From NCBI GenBank assembly GCA_016935755.1, contig JAFGQI010000153.1, forward strand, positions 1 through 64,000: a stretch of 64,000 nucleotides of DNA, read 5' to 3'. This document shows positions 32,366 through 41,229 of the stretch, piece by piece (the stretch's first letter is position 1; every line of letters begins with the position of its first letter). The position numbers were made by a program, and so were the translations under genes. The DNA is from Anaerolineales bacterium. GTDB lineage: Bacteria > Chloroflexota > Anaerolineae > Anaerolineales > UBA4823. The notes beneath the pieces are model-generated. The model searched no databases and was not told the origin of the DNA. It worked only from the letters and a program-made list of their open reading frames with translations.

Positions 32366-34132
32366 TTACGGCTTCAGCAGCTTCAACCGGACCTCATCCG
32401 GCGGTAGATCGATCAGCACCACCAGCTTCTCCACAATTTTGCGAAAGAGCGGCGCCGCCACCTCAGAACCCCAAGGCGATGAGGTGGGTTTTTCCAGCCA
32501 GACATAAACCAGGAATTGAGGATCATCCACCGGGCCCCAGCCAACAAAGGAGGCATTGGTGAGATTGGAGGTATACCCCAGGGGCGTGGGAATTTCCGCC
32601 GTCCCGGTCTTTCCAGCAATCCGATACCCTGTCACCAGAGCATCCGAAGATTCAACTTCCAGCGAACGCGCCAGCATATCGGTCAAAGTTCGCGCTGTTT
32701 CCGCCTTGATCGGCATTGCGCTCACGCGGATCTCAAGATCGTTCTGATGCCCATCATCGATTACCGACCGTACCACATGCGGCGCCATAATCTTGCCATC
32801 GTTCGCCACAGCAGAAATGGCTATCGCCAGTTGGAGCGGGGTTACCGCGACCCCCTGACCAAAAGCATTAACGCCCAGTTCAGCATCATACCAATCCTCG
32901 TCCCCAGGGGTTTTCAAGCGGCCCGCAGCTTCACCCGCCAGATCGATCCCGGACATCCGCCCAATGCCAAAGGCTTTCATATACTGGTAAAAGCTATCCG
33001 GGCCGAGTTTGATGGCAATGGAAGCCAGACAAACATTCAATGAGTGCCCCATACACCCCTGCATATCCTGAGGCCCCCAGGCGCCCATGTTCCAGTTGTA
33101 AATGCGCGTCCCGCCGATCTCAACTACACCGGTATCGACGAAGATCGTATCTGGCGTTACGGCCCCCGCATCTAAAGCAGAAGCCATGGTCAACACTTTA
33201 TAAACCGAACCAGGCTCATAGGTCTGGCTAACTGCCCGATTGAAGGGGGTTCCATTGGTGAATACTTCGTTGTAGCGCTTATATTCATTGAGGTCAAGCC
33301 GCGGATTGGTGGCCATAGCCATGATCTCACCGGTTTTTGGATCAAGAACAATGATCGTGGCTGACTGCGCACCAGTTTCTATCAGCGCCTGATCGGCCAA
33401 CTCTTCCATCACTTTTTGTATTTCCCGATCAAAGGTTAAGATCAGGCTGGCGCCCTGCGGGATAACAGGCGCTGGTCTGGAAACTACCGGGTTGAGTGGA
33501 ATAAAGACATTTTTCGATACTCCAGCCAATAAGCTGTGATACTGACTTTCAACACCGAAGTAGCCGGCGTTATCCTGGTTTACAAAGCCCAGGATATTGG
33601 AACCGAGCGATTTCTCCGGGTACGTGCGCGCCAGATGAGGCGAATAAACCACGCCCCTTAAGCTGGGGGCGTCCTTTGAGCGGCTGTCGCCAAATGCCTC
33701 CTCCATCTGATCGATCAACATCTGCAGCTTATCCACCTGCTCCTGGGTGACATAATCCGCAATCTGCCTGTGGATCATTTGATCGGTAGCTTCCTTGCTG
33801 GCCTCCTGCAAGACAAAATCATAATCGACTCCCAGGACCGCGCTTAACGTCTGGGCAATTGTCTGGGCATTACGGACATAACGAAGTTCCACCCCAACCT
33901 GATAGACCGTTTTATTTGCCGCCAGGATGTTTCCCCAACGGTCATAGATCTGCCCGCGCGCAGGGATAATCCTGCGGTATTCAGTTCGCAGTTCTTCATG
34001 TCCAGGTGGCAGTATTCCTCCAATAATTGGGCTGATCTGGATGCGCACAAGCTGGAGAACGATCAGGATTGGCAGCGCCAATAAAACGATTCCCAGCATG
34101 GCAAAGCGCCGGAATGAATCAGGATTGTTCAT
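32366..34132 (-). CDS. ftsI: Class B penicillin-binding protein (FtsI/PBP2-like transpeptidase)
   Basis: This enzyme cross-links septal peptidoglycan and partners with FtsW. The 588-residue protein has one N-terminal membrane helix (about 9-28), the dimerisation domain starting RRIIPARGQIYDRWGNILA, and the transpeptidase domain with the three catalytic motifs: SxxK in YEPGSVYKV, SxN in HSLNVC, and KTG in RIAGKTGTAE. The ATG at 34132 overlaps the ftsL stop (ATGA) and is preferred over a 10-residue longer frame. The cluster position makes a division role likely. Confidence 0.95.
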   Translation of the reverse strand: MNNPDSFRRFAMLGIVLLALPILIVLQLVRIQISPIIGGILPPGHEELRTEYRRIIPARGQIYDRWGNILAANKTVYQVGVELRYVRNAQTIAQTLSAVLGVDYDFVLQEASKEATDQMIHRQIADYVTQEQVDKLQMLIDQMEEAFGDSRSKDAPSLRGVVYSPHLARTYPEKSLGSNILGFVNQDNAGYFGVESQYHSLLAGVSKNVFIPLNPVVSRPAPVIPQGASLILTFDREIQKVMEELADQALIETGAQSATIIVLDPKTGEIMAMATNPRLDLNEYKRYNEVFTNGTPFNRAVSQTYEPGSVYKVLTMASALDAGAVTPDTIFVDTGVVEIGGTRIYNWNMGAWGPQDMQGCMGHSLNVCLASIAIKLGPDSFYQYMKAFGIGRMSGIDLAGEAAGRLKTPGDEDWYDAELGVNAFGQGVAVTPLQLAIAISAVANDGKIMAPHVVRSVIDDGHQNDLEIRVSAMPIKAETARTLTDMLARSLEVESSDALVTGYRIAGKTGTAEIPTPLGYTSNLTNASFVGWGPVDDPQFLVYVWLEKPTSSPWGSEVAAPLFRKIVEKLVVLIDLPPDEVRLKLLKP

Positions 34133-34608
34133 GGTAGCACCTCTGTGCTGTTTGCCAACCACAGGCGAATTTGTCTGCTCAGCCAGGTAAATATGGACTC
34201 GGTGTATTCAGCCGGGGTGACTGGTGCGCTGACCACAGTCCGCGCCAAATAAGGCGCCAGGACGGCCGGCTGTGCTTCAACATAGCCTGGGATGGCGAGA
34301 TAGACAATATCATCGGCGGATACAGGCTCAAAACCGAGACTGCGCGCCCGTTTTTCCATCTCCTCAGAAGATAAAATCAAGGCTAACTGAGCCTGCAAAT
34401 CCTCAATATCCGTGTTTAGACCCCCGATCTTATAATCCATGTATTGAATCTCTCGCCCAGCTGCCGCAGTGCGCGCACTGACGGTCAGGTAGACAGCCGC
34501 GACCAATGCTGCCAATACCACGCCCAGCAAAAACAGGCCCATAATCTGAAACTGTTTTCGCCAGGGAGCTTGCGTATAAGTGTGAGCGAAATTATCTAAA
34601 CGGTCCAC
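34129..34608 (-). CDS. ftsL: FtsL/DivIC-like cell division protein
   Basis: FtsL-type proteins form a membrane complex with FtsB/DivIC and FtsQ that activates FtsWI. The 159-residue protein has a short cytoplasmic N-terminus, one helix (about 20-45, IMGLFLLGVVLAALVAAVYL), then a coiled-coil heptad region (about 50-90, with LNTDIEDLQAQLALI) and an extracellular tail of about 60 residues, longer than usual. The start is GTG 34608. Sequence conservation in this family is low, so the name rests on topology and on its place between rsmH and ftsI. Confidence 0.75.
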   Translation of the reverse strand: MDRLDNFAHTYTQAPWRKQFQIMGLFLLGVVLAALVAAVYLTVSARTAAAGREIQYMDYKIGGLNTDIEDLQAQLALILSSEEMEKRARSLGFEPVSADDIVYLAIPGYVEAQPAVLAPYLARTVVSAPVTPAEYTESIFTWLSRQIRLWLANSTEVLP

Positions 34609-34687
34609 AGTTCAATTCCACTAAAATCTCACCAATTACAGGTTTGCAACTAATGTGCCAGAAAGCCTTCAGACAGATGCCCGGAGA

Positions 34688-35677
34688 TTAATACCGGGTG
34701 GGCTGTGGCAATTTCTCCACCACGCGTAGTTTTGCGCTCCTGGAGCGTGGGTTTTGCTCAATTTCTGACGGCCCTGGTTGGATCGGACGCCGGTTAACCT
34801 CCATTAAGGCAGCCGTATGCTCACAGGTGCACACTGGCTGGCGAGGCGGGCACAAACAACCCTGGCTTTCTCGCCGGAAAAACTGCTTGACAATCCGATC
34901 TTCCAGCGAATGAAAAGAAATCACGGCTAACCTCCCTCCCGGCTTGAGCGCCTTCACAGCTTCAGGCAATACCACCTCCACCGATTTCAACTCCTGGTTG
35001 ACTGCTATTCGTAATGCTTGAAAAGTACGTGTTGCCGGATGAATTCGCCTGCGCCCACCAGGCTGGTCGCTGCGGGAAGATCTCTCCTTACTGCTGACCC
35101 TGGCGACAATCTCCGCCAGCTGGCCTGTTGTCTGTATGGGTCGGGAGCGAATGATCGCCTGGGCGATCTGCCTGGCTCTACGCTCCTCGCCGTAATCGAA
35201 TAACAGGCGAGCTAATTCATCTTCTGGCAGTTCGTTCACCAGGTCTGCCGCGCGCAGCGGGCCAGTAAGATCAAAGCGCATATCCAGCGGCGCATCAGCC
35301 TGGAAGGAGAAACCACGCCCAGCAGTATCGAGCTGGATCGAAGAAAGCCCCAAATCCAGGACAATCCCATCTACCGCCGCCCACCCCAGTCTCTCCATCT
35401 GCACCCGCAGGGTAGTGTATGAGGCCTGGACAAGCACTGCTCTTGCGCCAAAAGGAGCCAACCGTTGGCGAGCCAGTTCAAGAGCCTGTGTGTCCACATC
35501 CAGCCCCAACAGCAACCCATCCGGCGAGCTGGCTTGAAGGATGCCCCAGGCATGACCGCCAGCCCCCAGGGTGCCATCAATATAAAAACACCCCCGAGAA
35601 GGCTGCAACGCGTGTATAATTTCCTGGTAAAGTACAGGACGGTGCGGGAGCCCGTCTAAATCAGTGCTGTTGTCCAT
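34688..35677 (-). CDS. rsmH: 16S rRNA (cytosine1402-N4)-methyltransferase
   Basis: RsmH (MraW) methylates C1402 of 16S rRNA in the ribosomal P site. The 329-residue protein has HRPVLYQEIIHAL, the SAM motif DGTLGAGGHAWGIL, VLDLGLSSIQLD, GRGFSFQADAPLDMRFD, RRIHPATRTFQALRIAVN, and the end SFHSLEDRIVKQFFR, all typical. The ATG at 35677 is chosen; a TTG at 35701 that overlaps the mraZ stop would add eight residues, and neither has a good ribosome site. Confidence 0.97.
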   Translation of the reverse strand: MDNSTDLDGLPHRPVLYQEIIHALQPSRGCFYIDGTLGAGGHAWGILQASSPDGLLLGLDVDTQALELARQRLAPFGARAVLVQASYTTLRVQMERLGWAAVDGIVLDLGLSSIQLDTAGRGFSFQADAPLDMRFDLTGPLRAADLVNELPEDELARLLFDYGEERRARQIAQAIIRSRPIQTTGQLAEIVARVSSKERSSRSDQPGGRRRIHPATRTFQALRIAVNQELKSVEVVLPEAVKALKPGGRLAVISFHSLEDRIVKQFFRRESQGCLCPPRQPVCTCEHTAALMEVNRRPIQPGPSEIEQNPRSRSAKLRVVEKLPQPTRY

Positions 35678-35693
35678 TGCTGCAAAGCGCCGG

Positions 35694-36137
35694 CTATTCA
35701 AAGGTAAGATTTAAGACAGCGTAGCGTTGAGCGTTGGATTGTGGGTCCGATAGATCTTTGTCTTGCTCCGTCCAATTCTCCAGCGACCAGATCTCGAAAT
35801 AATGACCACTGCCTACAATGACCACATCGCTCTCAAGCGAAGCCACCTGTCGTAAATACTGAGTGATCAGAATCCTGCCAGCCCTGTCTACATCGACACG
35901 GTCGGCGCCTGAGAATAAGAAGCGCTTGAGCGAGCGCACCGTAGGGTCAGTCATGCTCATCTGGTTCAGCCGGTGAGACATCGCCTCGAAGGTACGCGTG
36001 AGCACGACCATCAGGTTATTATCGAAGCCGCGCATGATGAAGCCGCCTTCTGAAGTCAGCAACTCACGAAAACGAGCTGGCACCGTCAGACGACCTTTCT
36101 CATCAAGGGTATGGTAGAATTGGCCGAGAAAGAACAT
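35694..36137 (-). CDS. mraZ: Transcriptional regulator MraZ
   Basis: MraZ is a DNA-binding protein, first gene of most dcw clusters, which represses its own promoter. The 147-residue protein carries two SpoVT/AbrB-like repeats: FYHTLDEKGRLTVPARFRELL at the N-terminus and DRVDVDRAGRILITQYLRQVA near 75-95, both with the conserved Asp-x2-Gly-Arg. AAAGGAGAT lies before the ATG. Its own operator and promoter are visible upstream at 36192-36256. Confidence 0.98.
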   Translation of the reverse strand: MFFLGQFYHTLDEKGRLTVPARFRELLTSEGGFIMRGFDNNLMVVLTRTFEAMSHRLNQMSMTDPTVRSLKRFLFSGADRVDVDRAGRILITQYLRQVASLESDVVIVGSGHYFEIWSLENWTEQDKDLSDPQSNAQRYAVLNLTFE

Positions 36138-36191
36138 TTGTTCTACATCTCCTTTAACGCCAAAACGCCGGCCCTACCGGCGCTACCCATC

Positions 36192-36217
36192 TTCCACAAT
36201 CTCCCACTTTCTCCCAC
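36192..36217 (-). promoter_or_regulatory. MraZ operator: three direct repeats
   Basis: On the minus strand the sequence GTGGGA occurs at 36217-36212 and 36207-36202, and GTGGAA at 36197-36192, spaced exactly 10 bases. This is the known MraZ box pattern (TGGGN repeats with 5-base spacers). The boxes lie just downstream of the predicted transcription start, where bound MraZ would block transcription. Confidence 0.85.
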
Positions 36218-36227
36218 AACCATACAC

Positions 36228-36256
36228 ATTATAAAGTCATTTTGCCCACTTGACAA
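36228..36256 (-). promoter_or_regulatory. Strong promoter of the dcw cluster
   Basis: On the minus strand TTGTCA (36256-36251) and a perfect TATAAT (36233-36228) are exactly 17 bases apart. Transcription would start near 36221, about 84 bases before mraZ, with the three MraZ boxes at about +4 to +30. Confidence 0.85.
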
Positions 36257-36342
36257 GCCCCCTGCCCCAATTAAGACCAGGTTAAGCCAATTATTAATCT
36301 TATTTAAGCATTCTGCAGACCATTTTTTACTCTAAACCGCTC

Positions 36343-37242
36343 ATGACGACCCCCGCAGTATTTTCTACCGGCTCTTTGCGCCTGGATCAGGCCCTGGTGA
36401 TAGGAGGCATTCCTGCAGGCCATTTCATCGAAGTTTATGGCCCCGAGTCTAGCGGTAAGACGACCCTGTGCCTGCATTGGGCTGCAGAAGCGCAGCGCCT
36501 GGGCAAGGATTGCGCCTGGATCGATACCGATGGCACTCTGACCAATACCCGGGCTGCTCAATGCGGCGTTCATCCGGATCACTTGTGGATCCTGGAACCA
36601 GGTACGGCAGAACAGGTCTTATCCAAGCTTGAAATGCTGGCAGAGTCTGGCGCTTTCGCCATGATTATCCTGGACTCGCTTTCAACCATGCTCCCAGAAG
36701 TGGAGCCAGACCAGGCTCAGGATCGAGGCGAACAGGTGCAGATCGCCAGGTCGCTCTCGCAAACCTTGCGCCAGATAAATCCCATCATTCGCCGAAATGG
36801 CGCCTGCCTGGTATTTACCAACCACCCGCTCTCAGCCAAGAGAAGCGCGGCTTACCACGGGCTGGCCAAGAATCCGGCCCGGCTGGCGCTCAAACTGCAA
36901 GCCGCCCAGCGCTTCGAACTGCGTCCTCAGAGGCTAATTCAGCAGGGGCGCCGCGTAACCGGGCAGCAGGTGTTGGTCAGGATTATTAAAAATACATTTG
37001 CCCCTTGTTATCAGGCGGTAGAACTTGATATAATGTATTGTTGTGGAGTTCAAATCACTGGCGAGATATTGGATCTGGGAACCCAATTGCAGATCATTCG
37101 CCAACAGGGGAAGGTCTATTCTTATCGTGGCTGGCTGCTTGGCAAAGACCGTCAGGAAGCTATCCACTTCTTGAATCAGAATAGACCGTTGGCTGAAGAT
37201 ATGAAGCAGATAATTCGCCAGAGGTTATTCTGTGATGCCTGA
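36343..37242 (+). CDS. recA: Divergent, short RecA recombinase
   Basis: RecA forms filaments on single-stranded DNA and drives recombination and SOS induction. The 299-residue protein keeps the RecA core: FSTGSLRLDQAL, Walker A GPESSGKTT (Lys39), MIILDSLSTMLPE and a C-terminal YSYRGWLLGKDRQEA segment. It differs from canonical RecA in key places: about 30 N-terminal residues are missing (the helix used in filament packing), the catalytic Glu of the DAEH motif is Asp (Asp63), the NQIR sensor is NHPL (His161), loop L2 has lost the Gly-rich GVMFGNPETTTGG type sequence, and there is no acidic tail. The neighbours recX and rny are normal for recA in this phylum. It may be the only RecA or a specialised paralogue. 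Confidence 0.85.
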   Translation: MTTPAVFSTGSLRLDQALVIGGIPAGHFIEVYGPESSGKTTLCLHWAAEAQRLGKDCAWIDTDGTLTNTRAAQCGVHPDHLWILEPGTAEQVLSKLEMLAESGAFAMIILDSLSTMLPEVEPDQAQDRGEQVQIARSLSQTLRQINPIIRRNGACLVFTNHPLSAKRSAAYHGLAKNPARLALKLQAAQRFELRPQRLIQQGRRVTGQQVLVRIIKNTFAPCYQAVELDIMYCCGVQITGEILDLGTQLQIIRQQGKVYSYRGWLLGKDRQEAIHFLNQNRPLAEDMKQIIRQRLFCDA

Positions 37243-37453
37243 CACCAGTCAAAGTTTGACCAGGCTGGCGAAGGGCAAATGAACCAGAGAGGAAGAGGAC
37301 CCCGTTCCTGGTTCGGCTAGCGTGTTATCAAGGGACGTTTTACCGAGCGTCGCTTGTTTATTCGGTCTCAGGAAAATGCCTGGAATGGTTTTAAATCGGC
37401 CCAATCCACAATTTTTGGGCTTTATTTGGGAAAATCCACTCATGATCTACCCA

Positions 37454-37481
37454 ATGACCTGATCGCCAGGCAATCTATAGA
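37454..37481 (+). promoter_or_regulatory. Candidate promoter for the recX-rny leader
   Basis: ATGACC (37454-37459) and TATAGA (37476-37481) are 16 bases apart; each matches four consensus bases. It sits just ahead of the inverted-repeat region. It is weak, but a promoter somewhere here is needed if the terminator at 37640 ends the recA transcript. Confidence 0.25.
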
Positions 37482-37596
37482 TACGATTTACGGTATGGAC
37501 AGATAAAGTTTCCACCGCAGTAAAGTAATGGGCGAGAAATCGCCTATGGCGGCAATTATTACCGGATATCCGTTCTGAGATCAAATAATAAGACAC

Positions 37597-37640
37597 ACAG
37601 CCGTGGCCTGCCAGGACAGGGACACGGCTGTTTTGTGTTT
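37597..37640 (+). terminator. Rho-independent terminator before recX
   Basis: ACAGCCGTG (37597-37605) pairs with CACGGCTGT (37623-37631) around a 17-base loop, followed by TTTTGTGTTT. It is the best-formed plus-strand terminator in the window. It overlaps a GTG at 37603 that extends the recX frame, which rules that start out. Confidence 0.8.
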
Positions 37641-37662
37641 ATTGGCTGAGAGACAGAGAGAA

Positions 37663-38316
37663 ATGCCCAGAATTACGGCTATCACTGCCCAGAAACGCAA
37701 CCCCCAGCGAGCGAATATCTACCTGGATGGGGAATTTGCTTTTGGCCTGCAGCGCATCGTGGCTGCCTGGTTGCAGGTTGGGCAGGAAATAAATGCCGAA
37801 AAGATTGCCCAACTCCAGGCAGAAGACTCTCGTGAAACTGCCTATCAAAGAGCATTGAACTATATCAATTATCAGCCGCGTACCCAGGCAGAAATCCGCC
37901 GCAACCTGCAAGAGCATCAAGTTTCCCAGGAAAATATTGAAAATGTAATCCAGCGCCTCAGCCAGGCCGGATTGATTGATGACGCCCGCTACGCCCAGGC
38001 CTGGGTGGAGAACCGCAGTGAGATGCGGCCTCGCGGCCGGCGCCTCCTGGCTTATGAAATGCACCGTCGGGGCATCCCCCAGGAGTTGGTGGAACAGGCG
38101 CTCGAAACGGTCGACGATGAGCAGCTGGCTTACCAGGCTGCCCAGAAGCAAGCCCGCAAGTTGAGAGAATTGGAATGGAAAGCTTTTCGGGAAAAATTAT
38201 ACCGGTTTCTGGCCTCCCGCGGTTTTGGATACGAGCAAGCCTCCACAGCGATTTCGCGCGTCTGGTCAGAGACCCATACTACAGACAAAACTTCTGATGA
38301 AGGGGCATGTCAATGA
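37663..38316 (+). CDS. recX: Regulatory protein RecX
   Basis: RecX binds RecA filaments and limits their activity. The 217-residue protein has three helical repeats (RecX modules 1-3): [49 protein letters not shown] in the middle, then [13 protein letters not shown] and a C-terminal [18 protein letters not shown] beta-rich N-terminal segment of about 60 residues ([21 protein letters not shown]) precedes them, as in Gram-positive RecX. The ATG at 37663 starts the conserved part. The 3' end overlaps rny by 10 bases. Confidence 0.92.
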   Translation: MPRITAITAQKRNPQRANIYLDGEFAFGLQRIVAAWLQVGQEINAEKIAQLQAEDSRETAYQRALNYINYQPRTQAEIRRNLQEHQVSQENIENVIQRLSQAGLIDDARYAQAWVENRSEMRPRGRRLLAYEMHRRGIPQELVEQALETVDDEQLAYQAAQKQARKLRELEWKAFREKLYRFLASRGFGYEQASTAISRVWSETHTTDKTSDEGACQ

Positions 38317-39854
38317 ACGGTAATGTTTTAATTTGGATTGAGCTGATCTTTTTACCCATCGCTTTAGGCCTTGGCTTGATCATTGGCTATATGTACAAGC
38401 AAAGCCAGGTTGAAAAAGCCAAGTTGTTACGCAAAGAAGAAGCCGAACGGATCCTGGAAGAAGCCAAGGAGCAGGCTCGCCAGATGGAAATCCAGGCTCG
38501 CGACCAGGCTCTGGAGGTGCTTAAGAAGGCAGAAAGCGAAGCAGAACGCAAACGGAACGAGTTAAACCGTGAAGAGGACCGCCTGCAGAAGCGGCGCGAA
38601 GAACTGGACAACCGTCTGGACCGTCTGGAAAAGCGTGAGCAGGTGCTGAATAAGCGCCAGAGCATCATAGACAAACGCGCCAACGAAATCGAACACATGC
38701 ATGCCGAAGAATTAGAAGAGCTGCAGCGAATTTCTCAATTATCCATCGAGGATGCCCGCACTATCCTCCTGGCGGATGTTGAGAAAGAGGCCCGCTCGGA
38801 TATGGCCCGCATTATTCGCCAGGTGGAAATGGAAGCGCGCGAAGAAGGGGAAACCCGCGCCCGAAAAATTATCACTGCCGCCATTCAACGGGTGGCCTCA
38901 GATCATGTGGTCGAAGTAACCACCTCGGTGGTGGAAATTCCTTCCGATGAAATGAAGGGCCGCATCATCGGACGCAATGGACGCAACATTCACGCCTTCG
39001 AACAGGCCGCGGGGGTAGATGTGATCGTAGATGACACCCCCGAAGCGGTGACCATCTCCTGCTTCGATCCGGTGCGCCGAGAAATCGCCCGCCGCGCCCT
39101 GGCAAAGCTGATCCAGGATGGGCGCATCCACCCCGCCCATATCGAAAAAGTGCTCAAGACTGAGCAGAAAGAGGTCGAGCGGTCCATTGTGGAAGCGGGC
39201 GAGCAGGCTGTTTATGAGGCTGGCGTTCCAGGTCTGCATCCTGAGATCATCCGTACGCTCGGCCGGCTCAGGTACCGCACCTCCTATGGGCAGAACCAGC
39301 TCGCTCATGCGGTTGAGACTGCCAAAATCGCAGCTATCATCGCCGCAGAGCTGGGCGCGGATGTAGAAGTAGCCCGCACAGCGGCCCTGCTGCACGACCT
39401 GGGCAAGGCTGTCGATCACAGCATGGAAGGCACCCATGCCCAGCTTGGTGCCGAGATCGCCAAACGCTACGGCCTGCCTCCCAGGGTGGTCAATGCCATC
39501 TCCTCTCACCATCACGAGACCGAACAAGAGACGGTCGAAGCCGCCATCGTCGAAGCCGCCGACGCTATCTCGGGGGCACGGCCTGGCGCGCGCCGTGAGA
39601 GCCTGGACCAATACATCAAGCGTGTCCGCTCGCTCGAGGATATTGCTAACTCTCAGAAGGGCGTCACCCAGAGCTTCGCTCTCCAGGCGGGCCGCGAGGT
39701 GCGCATTTTCGTGCGACCTGAAGATATCGACGATCTGGAAGCCATCCGCATGGCGCGCGAAGTGGCCAAGAAAATCGAAGAGACCATGCAGTATCCCGGG
39801 CAGATTAAGGTCACCGTTATCCGAGAGACCCGAGCTGTGGATTACGCCAAGTAG
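38307..39854 (+). CDS. rny: Ribonuclease Y
   Basis: RNase Y is the membrane-bound endoribonuclease that starts mRNA decay in many Gram-positive bacteria. The 515-residue protein has an N-terminal membrane helix (about 8-28), a long coiled coil rich in Glu/Lys/Arg (about 35-200), a KH domain (about 210-275, with the [13 protein letters not shown] loop), and an HD domain with ALLHDLGKA (near 355) and the SHHHE segment near 400. The length is typical. It overlaps recX, so the two are co-translated. Confidence 0.97.
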   Translation: MSMNGNVLIWIELIFLPIALGLGLIIGYMYKQSQVEKAKLLRKEEAERILEEAKEQARQMEIQARDQALEVLKKAESEAERKRNELNREEDRLQKRREELDNRLDRLEKREQVLNKRQSIIDKRANEIEHMHAEELEELQRISQLSIEDARTILLADVEKEARSDMARIIRQVEMEAREEGETRARKIITAAIQRVASDHVVEVTTSVVEIPSDEMKGRIIGRNGRNIHAFEQAAGVDVIVDDTPEAVTISCFDPVRREIARRALAKLIQDGRIHPAHIEKVLKTEQKEVERSIVEAGEQAVYEAGVPGLHPEIIRTLGRLRYRTSYGQNQLAHAVETAKIAAIIAAELGADVEVARTAALLHDLGKAVDHSMEGTHAQLGAEIAKRYGLPPRVVNAISSHHHETEQETVEAAIVEAADAISGARPGARRESLDQYIKRVRSLEDIANSQKGVTQSFALQAGREVRIFVRPEDIDDLEAIRMAREVAKKIEETMQYPGQIKVTVIRETRAVDYAK

Positions 39855-39871
39855 AATCGCCCAGCTTAAAT

Positions 39872-39916
39872 ACAGCATCCGAAGATCATCCCGCGCAGGC
39901 GATCTTCGGATGCTGT
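39872..39916. terminator. Long hairpin between convergent rny and SPFH genes
   Basis: A perfect 16-bp stem (39872-39887 with 39901-39916, ACAGCATCCGAAGATC and its complement) encloses a 13-base loop, 17 bases after rny and 15 bases after the opposing gene. It is nearly symmetrical and fits a shared terminator, though there is no long T-run. Confidence 0.75.
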
Positions 39917-39931
39917 GCTTAATCCCAAACG

Positions 39932-41164
39932 CTACGTTCCGCCGCCGGGCAAGGCCTCCGGCTCAGTATCATGAACCTGGTCGCGCATGGCGTCGATCAG
40001 CTGGGCAATTCGCACCAGGGCCACCTTGCGCATATGCTGCTGAGGGTCTTCGCTGGATTCAAAATCTTTCAATGCATCGACGATGCTGTTCAACATATCC
40101 ACCTGTCCCTTGGCGCGGCCCATCTCACGGTAGATCAGGCGTTGGGCATCCGTCCGGGTGCGAGCAGTTTCTGTCTCGACAGCCCAGCGCGCCTGCCAGG
40201 AACTAACCCTTTGTTCAGCGACCTGTTTATCGGCCACATCGAAATGCCCAATATCGATCCAAATCAACTCTGTGCCCCTCTCCAGCAGACGCTCGCGTAC
40301 TGACCCGAACTTAATCCGCGCCTGGATTTCACTGCGCGGATCAATACCTGATTCTTCCGGGGCGGTCAATTCATCGACAGTGTGCGCGCTGATATAGTCC
40401 GTAATGCCAGAGTTGATCGCATTTTCGATCCCCGACTGCCAGCTAAGCACCTCCCGGTCATTCATCACGCGGTTGTAAGCCATATTCAGGGCTGCCTGTT
40501 CCGAAAAAGCATAGGGAGAATGCATGGCTGGCGAGACGCTCGCAGAGGGCTCGCCCTCACGGATCAACCGGTAGCGATAGCGCACTTCTCTGGCGTCCAC
40601 CTGAATGCCATCCCGGGTCATGGCGGATAACTTTTCCACTCTGGAACCCTGCTCTTCCAGGGTGAACACCTCTTTGATCCTCTCCTGGCGTGTGATGAAG
40701 TGGCGCCCAGAACCCAGGGCGCGGACTTTGCCTGTATAGCTCTCCAGCAATACTGCACTGCCTGGTTGAATTACCAGGATGCCTGGTCCACCGATGACAT
40801 CAATCAAATTCTCTTCATCTAGATCAACTTGTTTGACACCATCCCGCACACGCAAGTATGGATAATTGATGCCAAACAATACCGCCAGAAAGTACTGCAG
40901 CGCATGGCTGTATCGTTTGAGGCCATAAGTATATTGGATATAGCCCGCCCCGCTCAAGATCATCCCGATACAAACCAGTATGGGAATGAGCAAATAACGG
41001 TAGCCGGCACCCGACAGACTGCTTTGTGGGTAAAGCAAGAAGTTCAAAGAGATGAACAGCAATAACACCAATATCAGCACCACCAGCCGGAGCGTATTCC
41101 AGGTAGATGCATCCATGGAAAACTTTCCGGATAGGTTCGTCAATTTCTTGAGCTTTGCCTTCAT
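39932..41164 (-). CDS. SPFH/band-7-like membrane protein (second of a pair)
   Basis: The 410-residue protein has three hydrophobic helices in the first 100 residues (about 24-42, 55-75 and 88-102), then an SPFH-type domain: GGPGILVIQPGSAVLLE, ITRQERIKEVFTLEEQ, and the typical MTRDGIQVDAREVRYRYRL. A helical region with coiled-coil character follows (about 290-370). SPFH proteins form large membrane rings or rafts; the role of this one is unknown. It lies 65 bases after its larger relative at 41230-42918 on the same strand, and the two share the 'RDGI(Q/E)' strand, so they probably form a hetero-complex. Confidence 0.8.
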   Translation of the reverse strand: MKAKLKKLTNLSGKFSMDASTWNTLRLVVLILVLLLFISLNFLLYPQSSLSGAGYRYLLIPILVCIGMILSGAGYIQYTYGLKRYSHALQYFLAVLFGINYPYLRVRDGVKQVDLDEENLIDVIGGPGILVIQPGSAVLLESYTGKVRALGSGRHFITRQERIKEVFTLEEQGSRVEKLSAMTRDGIQVDAREVRYRYRLIREGEPSASVSPAMHSPYAFSEQAALNMAYNRVMNDREVLSWQSGIENAINSGITDYISAHTVDELTAPEESGIDPRSEIQARIKFGSVRERLLERGTELIWIDIGHFDVADKQVAEQRVSSWQARWAVETETARTRTDAQRLIYREMGRAKGQVDMLNSIVDALKDFESSEDPQQHMRKVALVRIAQLIDAMRDQVHDTEPEALPGGGT

Positions 41165-41229
41165 CGTCTGTCACTCATCCCTGTGCGCCGCTGGCTGCCA
41201 AGCAACCGATCAAGACCTCACCCAGCAGT

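Larger units (their letters stand above)
37243..37662 (+). other. 420-base gap between recA and recX: leader-like, no gene
   Basis: No open frame with a ribosome site was found in the first 210 bases. From about 37480 the sequence becomes rich in inverted repeats, among them a GGCGA-gaaa-TCGCC hairpin (around 37529-37542), GTAAT paired with ATTAC around it, and an ACGGATATCCGT-like palindrome near 37563-37575. It ends in a clear terminator at 37597-37640, only 22 bases before recX. The layout is that of a transcribed leader with an attenuator. No known riboswitch family was recognised. Confidence 0.5.

Noticed and set aside
37480-37600. Known riboswitch class (purine, preQ1, TPP, cyclic-di-GMP, T-box)
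   Set aside because: Short similarities were found but no class had its full conserved core; the class remains unknown.
37603-37662. GTG start giving RecX 20 extra residues
   Set aside because: It lies inside the terminator hairpin, and the extra residues do not resemble RecX.
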